Shown here: one piece after another, positions 36,255 through 46,797 of the stretch
Position numbering within the stretch: the stretch's first letter is position 1
Layout: each line of letters opens with the position of its first letter
Origin: Amblyomma americanum
Lineage: Eukaryota; Arthropoda; Arachnida; Ixodida; Ixodidae
Assembly: GCF_052857255.1 (NCBI RefSeq)
Contig: NC_135502.1
Location: forward strand, 189,979,257 to 190,043,256
Length of the DNA: 64,000 nt
Direction of reading: 5' to 3'
Translations under genes and position numbers: made by a program
Notes under the pieces: generated by a model
The model's input: the letters and a program-made list of their open reading frames with translations, nothing else
The model's database searches: none
What the model was told of the DNA's origin: nothing

Positions 36255-39200
36255 CAATATGGCGGTGCTTATTCAGTGGTATTTGCCGAGGAACAATAAA
36301 TAACTATAGTGACATAAAAGAACTTTTCAACACGCGGTCCCCGGTGGATTTGTGCTTACAGGAGACCAACTTACCTCCCAAACAAAGAAAAACATAATAA
36401 CAAGCATAATATTTTCGGTGTTGCTACTGTCATCCAGAGTGGTGTTGCAACCCAAGAAATCAAACTTAATGCCCAATACGAAGCTGTTGCAGTCACTTTC
36501 ATTCATTTTAAGAATATCACAATATGCAACATATACCTTGAGCCACACCAGAGTAACACTTAATGATTTAGAACCCATTTTAGATCAGCTACCAAAGGCA
36601 CACCTGCTAGTTGGTGATTTTAGTGCCCACTACGGTTTTTGGGGAAATGCACACACTTAGGCAATGGGTCGTATTTTAGAAGATTTTACAGGTCGTATTT
36701 TAGAAGTAATATTATGCGCCTCCTAAACACCCGCAAAAATACATACTGCACTCCAAGCACGGGAATAATGAGTTCCATATATTTGCCTTTTAGTTCGCCC
36801 TCTCTTTTAGCGATTTTAAATGGGATATCATCGAGAATCCATAAGGCAGCGATCACCTCCCTGTAATTATTAGCCTAACATCCCCACCGCAAATCATGCC
36901 AACGAAACCACGACGTTTGAAGTTACATTTAGCTGACTGGGAACGTTTTGCAGAAAGTGCCAGAAAAAACAAAATTGTTTCATACAACCTCAGCGTAAAC
37001 GAACTAAATTATCCTATCACAAACTCTATTTTAACCTCAGCACGCCTAGAAATTACGCAGTCGTCTGGTGTAGTAAAACAATATCACAAAATTTGGTACT
37101 CACAACTATGCCGAGATGAAAAAAGGAGGCAAAACAAAGTTACGGGAATTTTGCGTAGATACTCAACGCAGGAGAATTTCATGAACTTCAAAAGGCCGAA
37201 GCAAAAGTTCGATAAATTCGCCGTAATGCCAAAAAACTTCATGGCAAGGTTACAAGTCCTCAATAAACAGCTCAACCACATCAAAGCAAATGTGCATATG
37301 GTAAAAGATTGCAGCTACTCCACATTCACAGTTCCTTTTCTGTCAGCCCCTAGTTCGCAGACAAATTTAGAACAGGCAGACATTTTGGGTGAATATTTTT
37401 GTACAGTATCCAGTTCACCTCACCAGACACATTCCTTCCTGCCATACAAAAAACAAGGATGAAAAGCAGACTGATGACAAGCAGAGGCACAAATGAATCC
37501 TATAATAATTTACTTACAGTTCAAGAAATAATAAAGTACTGTACGCTAATAAGCAATCTGCACACGGCCCTGACGAAATACATTACCAAATGTTATACTA
37601 TCTCTCTGAACCGGCTGTAGAGTCTGTTTTAAAATTTTTAACGAAGTTAGGGTATAGGGGAAACTTCCCGAAACCTGGAAGAAGGGCATCATTGTCTCAT
37701 TTTTAAAACCCGAAAAGCCCCCTACCCTTCCCAGCAGCTATAAGCCCATAGCTCTGACAAGCTCTCTAGCGAAGTCCTTTGAATGTGTATTGAATATCAG
37801 AGTAACGTGTGTGTTAGAAGGCCGGGAGCTTCTGGATGCCAACCAATGTGGTTTTAAAGAGGAGTGCTGCACTACAAACAACCTACTTCGCATTGAAAAT
37901 ACTGCTAGATAGGCTTTCATACACAAACAATACCGTCTTGCCACAACTCTCGATTTAGAGAAGGCATATGGCACAACGTAAAAATTTGGCCTTTTTCAGG
38001 ACCTGGCTGAACTGGACATGCACGACAGGATGTCGAAATGCCTGAAAGGCTTCTTGTTTAACCGTTCATTTGATTTCGGCCTAGGCTCAACCTATTCAAG
38101 AAATTTTATTGAGAAATATGGCGTACCTCAAGAATGCATTTGGAGCACTACTATCGTTATTGTAAAAATTATTTCTCTTAGGAAAATAATTCCAAGGTTC
38201 TTTATGTACTCTATGTAGAAGATCTCCAGATAGCTTGCACGTCCTCCAACATATCAACACGCGAAAGACAAATACAATTCGCAACATATAAACTGGTAAC
38301 ATCGCCAGACAGAAACGGTTTTCGTTTTTCTCCACAGAAATCGGTGCCCATTCTTTTCTCTCTCAAACGAGGCATACAGACAGATCCTACCTTACACCTG
38401 AACAAAATAAAGTTAACCGTGAAAAATACACATATAATTCTCGGCATAACATTTGAAAGAAAACTCTTCCCTGCTTCACATAAACGCATTGATAAGAAAG
38501 CCTCTCGATCCCTGAACATCCTTAAAGGGTTGTCGTGAAAACATTGAGGGGCCGATAGGAGTTGCCTCTTGCATATTTACCGCTCTGTAGTATGGTCGAG
38601 CATGTATTATGGATGCATAGTGTATGGATCAGCGAGACCATCGTACTTTGAACGACTGGAACCAATACCTAATTTAGGTTTGTGTGGCTCCACAGGTGCA
38701 TACAGGACGTCAACCATAAACAGCCGTTATGTAGAAACTAACGACCCATCACTTACAGACAGAACAACGATTCCAATATGCTCATACATTCTAAAAATTC
38801 GTTCATTACCGAAGCACATATGTCACCAAACAGTCACAAAGTGCCCGTCCAGATTACTGTATAACAACAGGACGCAAAGCACCAGGCCACTGCTCTTGCG
38901 TTTTGAAGAGATGCGCCAAAACCTCGGCGTACTTGACACGTTACCTGGCATTGCTGAAAGACGAGCTACACTGCCGACATGGTGTAATTTCCTTGAAATC
39001 AGTTATTTTGCTCTTGTACAATTCAGTAAAAAGCAAATTTTACAATAGTTTATACAAGAATTTCTTGCACTCGAAGAAAAATACATTACTTTCAATGCTT
39101 TTTACTCATATGGGTCAAAACAGATGCTTACGTTGGAAGTGCAGTGGTAGAAGGGAATTGCAGTCAAATAGTAAGTTTTCCACAGGGTGTATCAATCTTC

Positions 39201-39880
39201 ACTGCCAAATATTACGCCTTCTGTGTAGCTATTGAAGAAATAGTAAACAAGGACCCTCAAACAGCATTATCTGCACAGACTTCCTAAGTTTACTTACCGC
39301 TCTCCACTCTAGGAATGCAATAAGTCCTATACTTTGTGGTATTATACACAACATAATAACAGCCACATCTTACGAAAAAACAAAACTCTGCTGGGTATCG
39401 AGTCATCTAGGAATTAAAGGCAATGAGAGAGCAGGCTTCTGCGCAGCTCAAGCTCATGACATGCAAATCAAGTAAGTAAATATGCCGTTTAAAAATCGCA
39501 CAACTTATTTCGTCGTACTATAAGACAGAAAAGGCTGTCCGTGTGGAACAACGAAGTAAATAACAAACCGCAGAATGCAAAACCGGTTTGAGGTGGATGG
39601 AAGTCCTGCACCCAGCAGGAACGTTTTAAAGAAGTAATCAGCTGCCATCTTTCTACACACACACACACAAATCACACATAATTTCTTACTGGCAAAGCAA
39701 GATAAACCTCTTCGCGATGAATGTGGTCATGAACTTACAATTATCCACATTTTAATTTCCTGTGCAAACATGAAAAAACTAAGGAAAAAGTTCTTTATTC
39801 AAATTTTATAATGACTACATGCCTTTTCATCCTGCACTACTTCTTTAGAGAAACTGGATTTATCAAAAACTCCTAATTTT
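36255..39880 (+). pseudogene. LINE copy B ORF2, broken
   Basis: The start near 36,258 reads MAVLIQW, then frameshifts. LLVGDFSAHYGFWG (about 36,608-36,650) marks the endonuclease. The RT has GFKEECCTT near 37,850, YVPQ-type text near 38,118 and catalytic Y-V-E-D at 38,212-38,223, the same Asp-to-Glu change as copy A. RNase H text (SHLGIKGNERAGF) lies near 39,404 and the zinc-finger region near 39,720-39,770. Unlike copy A, the element is continuous across the RNase H region, so it marks the empty site of the Penelope pair. Confidence 0.75.
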
Positions 39881-39890
39881 GTAGCGATAG

Positions 39891-40998
39891 CTACATTAAG
39901 GAAGCATTTCGAGCCTTCAGCGTAGCGGCACCACCACCTTGCGGATGCGCCGCCACGCTGTCACGTGGTTCTGCATGTGGTGTGGAGCAGCTGCCGGCGG
40001 TGCGGCGCGCCGGCGAAACCGAGCTGCCAGAGCTGTACGCACGCGCCCTGTAAAGTGGACGAAGATGCAGAAGGAACGCCCAGGCGAAACGCAGCAGCGA
40101 AACACTGACTTTGCATTTCAAGTGAGCAAGTTCTACTTGGCAAGCTATAGCTATCGCGTCACTCCAGGCTTAACCAGAGCTAAACAACCAGCAATTTGTT
40201 TTTACCTACGGATCTGCTCGAAGTATAATACACCTCTGCCACTTTCTGAGAAGGCGGAGGTCTTTGTTTGGTTCGTTGGGAGCCTCGAGATTGTTGCGCA
40301 GCCAAGGTTAGGAGCTGAGGCTACCCAACCTTCTGTAAAGCATGTACAAATTTCTAAAATTTTCTTATCTGGTCACTCCATAGTTCCAATGTTTGAGCCC
40401 CCTCTACGCCACAGATGATTTCTCTAATGTTTACAAGTTTCAGCAAAACACTTTTCCTATATGTTTTATTTGGCGCATGATGGCTTTAGTTGCCTGTGTG
40501 CCGTGAAACACATAACAACAAAACACAACTACTGCTGATTTCTTGTAACACTATCTCTCGAGAAGAGACACACTATCTTGCCTGATGAGGCGCTTTTTGC
40601 GCAAAGACTGCGGGCCCCCAAATTGTTGCACAAGCGTCAGAGAGGTCGCGTTCGAATCCGCGGGTAATATAAAGACGAATTTTTAGTCGTAACTTGCGTC
40701 AGCTATCAGCCAAGAGTCGAACTATCTACCAACAAATACATGGGCGTCAAGGGGAGACGGTCCGCCTTGCCAGTTGCACTCCTTTTCGATGGCTTGTTCG
40801 GAACCGCAGGCGCGCAAGACGTCATTACTGGTATAATGTTATCACGCTGTCCACACGTAATTTAATTAAGTGGTGATTGCTTTCTGCTAGAAGTTAACAC
40901 AAACGTATGAACTACAGGAAAGGCAGAGTTTTCACTGTTCCTGAAAACGTGATTTCGAGCACTAGGCTGGTCCACGGCAGCTTGTAGTGTGCTGCAAA
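39891..40998. other. Unknown shared DNA (copy B)
   Basis: Counterpart of 9881-10,980. No gene recognised. Confidence 0.5.
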
Positions 40999-41049
40999 TA
41001 TGCTGACGCGGACTACCAATTTCTTAGAATATAAGTATACTACCCAAGT

Positions 41050-41660
41050 AGCACAAAGTGGGCTCCGATTTGGGGCCCCTGGTCGGCCCCAAGTGGGCAG
41101 CCCATATGGGCCCGATGTGGGATTTGCAACTCGTGCCCAGGAGGGGCCCAACTGGGCAGCCCACTTGGGCTACCCTAAAGGAGCCAGAACAGAACCAGCT
41201 TGGGCAGCCCATTTCGCTTGTTCCAAAAAAACGAGATCTGGCCCAAACTGGGCCGTTCATTTTAATGCCCTGGTGGGGTCCTTGTTGGGACCGATTGGGC
41301 AGCCCACTTTCAATGCCTTAGTGGGGCCCTTGTTGGGCCCGAGAGGGCAGCCCATTTTCAATGCCTTGGTGGGGCTCTTGTTGGGCGCGAGTGGGCAGCC
41401 CACTTTCAATGCCCCGGAGGGGCCCTTGTTGGGCCCTAGTGGGCAGCCCATTTTCAATGCCATGGTAGGGCCCTTGCTGGGCCCGAGTTGCAGCCCACTC
41501 ATGCCCCTAGGCAGCCCAGTTCGGACCAAAGTGGGCAGCCGTCCTTGGTTGCCCAGAGAAGCCCAGTCTAGGTACAAGTGGGCTGTCCAATTTGGCCGAG
41601 ACCGGCCTATATAAGGGAAACCAAACTGGGCTGCCCTGATGAAGCCCAGTTTGGGCCAAG
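41050..41660 (+). repeat. Minisatellite, ~48-bp period (copy B)
   Basis: Same repeat as at 11,030, with unit starts near 41,250, 41,297, 41,345, 41,393 and 41,441. The tail differs from copy A by small indels. Confidence 0.85.
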
Positions 41661-43579
41661 TGAGCAACTCATTTCAGCTCTACAAAATTCTGGCTGCACG
41701 CTTATTATTGATGCATAAACAGGTCAAATTAGAAATTATAGAAAATCTGATGTATTCACAGCAACATCTTATGCAGATGCACCAATATCTTAAGCATCTC
41801 TGCCTTCGCATGACCAGAGTCAGACTCGGGCATGGCAGTGCAAAGGTAAAATATATACCAAAAAGAAAAGTAGTTTTGTTCCACGTTTTATTGCATTATT
41901 TCACCAAAGCTCCATCAGTGGTCAGGATAGAGTGCCCCCGTAAAGTTCACCTGGACTTCCGGCCACCGTCCCGGTCCCTGGCGCCACACAGAGAGCTTGG
42001 AATATGGGAGTTGATGCGGGCCACATCTGCATCAGGCACCCTCCGCTCCACAGCAGCTGTAATCAGACAGTTAATTATAAACTGCAAAACATAAATGTGC
42101 AAAACCTGAATTCTCAGCTATGTGGTCAAACCTTGTAATAACAAAGAGAAGACTGCAGCAAAAACACATTAAGTGTATTTGCATTAACCACAAAAGTAGG
42201 CACAAAATTTGTGCAAATCTGTAAGGGCGTGGAAGCTTTACAAACCAAATTGAACAGCTCATAGTTTCTAGCGACTTACAAAATGGACTGTTTTCTCAGA
42301 AAGAAAAATTAAAGGAAAAAAACTACAGCATGCTCTATTCAAAATTACGGAAAATTAATTCTACCTCAATAACTTGAAAGCATTGTTCCATTCGAATGTG
42401 CACTGCACTTTTTCGTTAAGTAAACGAAATAAAACACATTTGACCAGCTATTTGTAGTTTCACAATAATTGGCACATCTTTGTAAAAATGGCAATAAATT
42501 TCAACAAATGCTGATAAAAATGAGGAGAAATGAGGAAATAAAATTTGCTGCTCGCAAACATGTACTTTTATGTTGTAACCTGTGTATCATAGCTTTTATT
42601 TCGAGCACGAATATTCAGCTAGAGTCACATGTCATCTAAGTTATATGTATCCGCTCTACTAAGCCTGTGAATGACTGTAATTCCAGTTTCCTGTATGGCA
42701 TCACATTCCTAGAGAAAACTACTGTTAGCCTGTTTGAATAAGCAATGCATGCGAATCCCCAAAAATTCATCCCACTGAAAACAACCTTTGTAAGATAAAA
42801 ATAGCCACAAATTAAACTACAGGTAGAACTGCTGCTCTGTAATTACACAACTTAAAGCAGTACTGACCAATTTTTTAGCACATATTCCACATGCTACGTT
42901 ACAATGCAACTTGAAGATGGTGACCATGCGATCTTTTTATTGTAAACATCACATATATGAATCAAAAGGTGGAACAACTTTAAATATAAATTTGATATTT
43001 TCTGCATTCAATGTATTTTTCCCATCTGACAGGCATCAACATACCAAAGAGTCCCGCAAGCTTTTTACGGTTAACAAAAATGAACAATGCCCTTAATGGG
43101 TCTACTTTTGTACGCCAATTTAATGCAGGATTATATACTACAGTAAGTACAAATAAAAGATGAGGCTCAATGAGTTTTCTATTCTAGATTCTCCAGCGGA
43201 TGCTCATCATGCATACACAAGATTATTCACCCATACGGCATCTTGGAACTAGACAATGTTATAAGCACTTCGCTATTAGCAGTTTCTACAGAACCAATGC
43301 CGTAATGTCGCAGTGCACAGGCGATCAATGAGTTTAGCACATTTTATCTGATTCATATGTAGTTAGCAGCCCTTTCGTACATTTACAGGATTCCAAGGTG
43401 GAACTAAATATAGAAAAGGGTACCCTGCACATCGGCATTAGACAAGCCAGTGACAAGTTGAGTGCCGCTGCACAATTTGTCTGGTGCCAGCATCGCATAG
43501 CACGGAAAGTTTCTAGCAGGTAGTGTAACACCGACAGGGTTTTCATTGATAATGTGGCCTACCACAGACTTCCTCAATA
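41661..43579. other. AT-rich noncoding DNA (copy B)
   Basis: Counterpart of 11,651-12,146 joined to 16,093-17,543. The join at about 42,127-42,135 is the empty site of the compound Penelope insertion. Confidence 0.55.
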
Positions 43580-43581
43580 TA

Positions 43582-44191
43582 TTGTATTTACTCGAGTGTA
43601 ACGCGAGTTTTTTATCGAAAGTGTAAAAGAAATGCCCCCCCCCCACTTTACCATCGAATATTAGGTTTAAAAACGCTATAAGAGCACCAAACACACACTA
43701 TAAAATAATTTCATGTGTCAAACGTGTGCGTTGATCGTACTGATCATTCGAAACCACGCCGGTCAACCAGTAAGCGAACCACAGTTCACACCTACTAGGA
43801 CAAAGCGACAACCTAATCCCAAACGCAAAAAAAACGACGCCAGTGAGAACAAGCCAACAAGAGTCGACGCTAGCTAGAGTCACTGGCGCGATGAGAGGGC
43901 GCCACCTCTTGACAAATTCTCGCAGCCTACAGCGAGGTTGTGTGCCCTCCGTGACTGCAAATTAAGACAGCCATCTCGGAGGCACCGAGCGCTCGCAATC
44001 GTTGCCAAGATGCCAGCAAAGAAGCGAGCGATCCCACAGCCATCTGTCTTTTAATCTTTACAACTGATGCAAAAACGTGGCCACGTCACTAACATGCAGC
44101 AGGGCATGGAGCAGCGCGCTTTGTTCGCTCGCTCTCGTGTGTGGTGCCAGTGCGTGTAGTTGTGCGTTCCCTGCTTAGAGTCACAGGCCTA
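43582..44191 (+). mobile_element. pogo-like transposon, 5' part only (copy B)
   Basis: The left inverted repeat (TTGTATTTACTCGAGTGTAA) and leader match 17,546-18,150. Similarity stops at CACAGGCCTAT (44,191), before any transposase code. A new sequence, upstream of the THAP gene, starts there. Confidence 0.75.
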
Positions 44192-44269
44192 TTAGCCCCG
44201 AGAACGTACACTGGCGCCGCTGCGATCGCCGCAGTGTAACATCACGGTAAGGACTCGGTCAGCCTGGCG
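44192..44269 (+). promoter_or_regulatory. Putative 5' leader of the THAP gene, split by a LINE
   Basis: With 51,758-51,806 this forms the ~127 bases before the THAP start codon. It is GC-rich, with an ACACTG...CAGTGT inverted pair and GCGATCGC. It would hold the transposon's left terminal repeat and promoter if the element begins at 44,192. Inferred. Confidence 0.35.
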
Positions 44270-44562
44270 ATGATTCCTCCGCCGGCTGTTGAGGTGAGCG
44301 GACGTGCGTCCGCTGAGCTCCGTCGACTACGGGGGCTGCGCCGCACCCAGGGCCCTGGATGCGCCCAAAACAAGCTGGAATCATCGACAAGAGTCTACCG
44401 AGTGCCGGCCTGGCCGAAGTTATCAAGGTGGGAGCGGAATTTTTCTCTCTTAAGAGCCGCACAAGTGCCGAGAGCTGAGGGAGCCGCTAAGCCTAACGAG
44501 GCCTAGTAGCGAGAACAAAGACCGGACCCCCTCGACGGCCCTCCGGGGCGACTCCAACAGAC

Positions 44563-46256
44563 ATGGAGGTCGTAGAGGGGATTGAAATTGATCCTGAGGC
44601 GATGAAGGTACCTGGACAATGGTTCATAGCCAAGAAAAACGGAAAGATAATACCGGAAGAGACTGAAGCCGGCGGCCACATGGCAGCGCCGGAACAGCGA
44701 CGCAAGGAGGAGACGCGTGCGGGAAAGAAGCTCGCCGAAAAATCGGTGGAGAGGCAACGAATGAAGATTCCAAGCGACTTCGAGAAAGTTGTTATGAGAC
44801 CGCAAGGAGGCCTGGAAAGACTGATGAAGTTCGGCGGCACCTACCTGGCTGATGCAATCAGCAGGGCGGCAGGCATAGGCGACGAAAGAGCTGGAGACAT
44901 TATCACCTTCAACTTAAAACAACAGTCCGTGCTCATCGCAACGGGAGACGAAGGGAAAAGAAACCGCTACATGTCGGTGCGTGAAATCATCGTGGGGAAA
45001 GAAGCTATAAGCGTCAACGCAGATATGGCGGTACCAGAAGACTGCGGGAGGGGGGTTATATACGACGCCCCCACTTTCTGGTCGGAAGAGGAGATTATGA
45101 GAAGACTAAAACTCTTTGGAAATATGAACCCCCCGGTTCTAGGGGTGAGAAGATTGGGAAAGGACTCAAAAGAGGTCCTCATCCTGTTCGAAAGCAAGGA
45201 GGTTACGTGGCGGGTATTCCTCTCAGCGGCGCCAACCAGATGCGTACTTTACAAAAAAAAGTACGAGGTCTGCTATGCATGCGGCCGCATGGGACACAGG
45301 CAAGACGTCTGCCCGGCCCCCGAGAACAAGAGATGTAGAGGCTGCGGGGAAGAAAACCCTCAGGATGGACATCAATGCCAGATAAAATGTCAGCTCTGCG
45401 GCAAGGAGCACCTACTCGGAGACAAGAGATGCAAAGAAATATATAGAACTCCGTTCATAGTCAAGAAAAGAACATGGGAAAAGAAGAAAATCAAGGAGCA
45501 GCAGCAGGAGCAAGAGGAAACAAAGAGCAAGGACCGCCGCAGGGACGACAGCTTCCAAAGGCTGGGCGAGAAGCAAGCGGATTCCGGAGAGGCTCCCTCG
45601 AAGGAACCCAGGAGATCGAGATCCAGGGACCCAAAGAACCCCTGGGGCAAGAAGAGAGACCAGAGCAGAGAGCCCAGCAAGGACTCGAAACAAGTAAGCT
45701 TTGCAGAGGAGCAGTCCCAGGCCAAAGATGATAAAGATAAGGAGATAGAGAAACTTAAAAAGAGAATAGACGAGCTACAAAAACTCGTAAACAATCTTAC
45801 ACAGATGTGGCATGAGACAAAAGGGAAGCAGAGCGTTGCTCCCCCTCCCCTCACACAACCTGAGCAAGCGAAACAAGTGGTCCAACAGGTTGTCCCATCG
45901 GCACCCAGAGCGGAAAAAGATACGAGTGACGCTATAGAAGTAGCAGACCCACCTAGGAGGCCCGCGCTTAAACGTAAAGGGGGGATGAAGAAACGGACAT
46001 ATGGGTGGTACTAAAGAAGGAAGGGGAACCCCATAGAGCCGAGATGGCGGCAATTCGAACAGAACTACGCGAATTCATGACGCAGGTGTCGCTGCAATTC
46101 CAGAACCTGAACCAGAGATTCGAGAGTATGATGGCAGAACTTACGGCCCAGAGAGCCAATATAACAACTCTGGTGGAAAGACAGAGGACCTATGAAGAGC
46201 GCCAGGCCACATGTGAGGAAGCATTAACTCAATTACAACATGGCCAGACGCACTAA
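44563..46256 (+). CDS. LINE ORF1 (gag-like, three zinc knuckles), one frameshift
   Basis: The first 483 codons (44,563-46,014) begin at ATG with an acidic N-terminus and a charged region, then a domain around residues 90-225. Three Cys/His knuckles follow: CYACGRMGHRQDVC, CRGCGEENPQDGHQC and CQLCGKEHLLGDKRC (about 45,280-45,432). Next come a Lys/Glu/Arg-rich linker with RSRSRD and a coiled-coil stretch (EIEKLKKRIDELQKLVNNL, about 45,742). At about 45,978, in an AAAGGGGGG run, the frame changes; the +1 frame continues as a further coiled-coil-like 83 codons (FQNLNQRFESMMAEL) to 46,256. Such proteins bind LINE RNA. One base change would restore a ~560-residue protein; as it stands the C-terminal coil is out of frame. 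Confidence 0.8.
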
Positions 46257-46677
46257 ACAGAAATCCATAATCTGGCAATGGAATTGCCGAGGGTTCCAAC
46301 GCAAGCGAGCGCTGGTGCAACAGTACATAGAAACCCTGCAGGAGAAGCCGCTAGCAATAGCGTTGCAAGAAACTGGCAAAAAGATAACACTCCCGGGCTA
46401 TCAAGCCTTTCATAGCGATCATAGCTAAAGAAAACTAGACATGCCTACCAGGGGGAAGACAAGGATTTCATAAAGGAAATAGAACAGACCTATATATGAA
46501 ATATAACTTGCTCTGACTTGCCGGCTTATAAAGGTGTAGTAAGAGAGGAGCTCGACGCTCCGATAACGAAGGCGGAGGTTAGAGCGGAGTTAATCAGACT
46601 TAAAACAAAGTCCGCCCCAGGGCCGGAAGGTATAACAAACAAGATACTTAGAAATTTAGATGACGAGTCCATCATTG

Positions 46678-46793
46678 ACAATTTCACCAGCGCTGCGACT
46701 AGGAACAAGAACAGAGAAGGAAGACAAGGACAAGCGCTTGTCCTTGTCTTCCTTCTCTGTTCTTGTTCCTAGTCGCAGCGCTGGTGAAATTGT
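46678..46793. repeat. Perfect 116-bp palindrome at the Penelope 5' end
   Basis: The arms 46,678-46,735 and 46,736-46,793 are exact reverse complements with no spacer, centred in GACAAGCGCTTGTC. The right arm opens the terminal repeat; the left arm is its inverted copy abutting the target duplication. Confidence 0.93.
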
Positions 46794-46797
46794 GAAT

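Larger units (their letters stand above)
33959..39890 (+). mobile_element. I-group LINE, copy B, degenerate
   Basis: Same element as copy A but with about 150 bases more of leader (a CCCCTCGGCAGAGGCAACAC-like stretch from about 33,970) and without the Penelope insertions. Order: leader, ORF1 pieces, the unknown ~700-base segment, ORF1 tail, ORF2 endonuclease, RT, RNase H, zinc finger. Stops and frameshifts are spread throughout. Confidence 0.8.
34109..44191 (+). repeat. Copy B of the ~10 kb duplicated block
   Basis: Partner of 641-18,150, same orientation, about 33.5 kb away. It ends abruptly at 44,191 inside the pogo element, where copy A continues for another 1.5 kb of transposase sequence. 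Confidence 0.85.

Noticed and set aside
45390..45854. 154-codon Ser/Leu-rich minus-strand frame
   Set aside because: Antisense shadow of the Lys/Glu-rich region of LINE ORF1.
46660..46797. ATG at 46,660 as Penelope start
   Set aside because: This stretch is host LINE sequence plus inverted terminal repeat, open only by chance.
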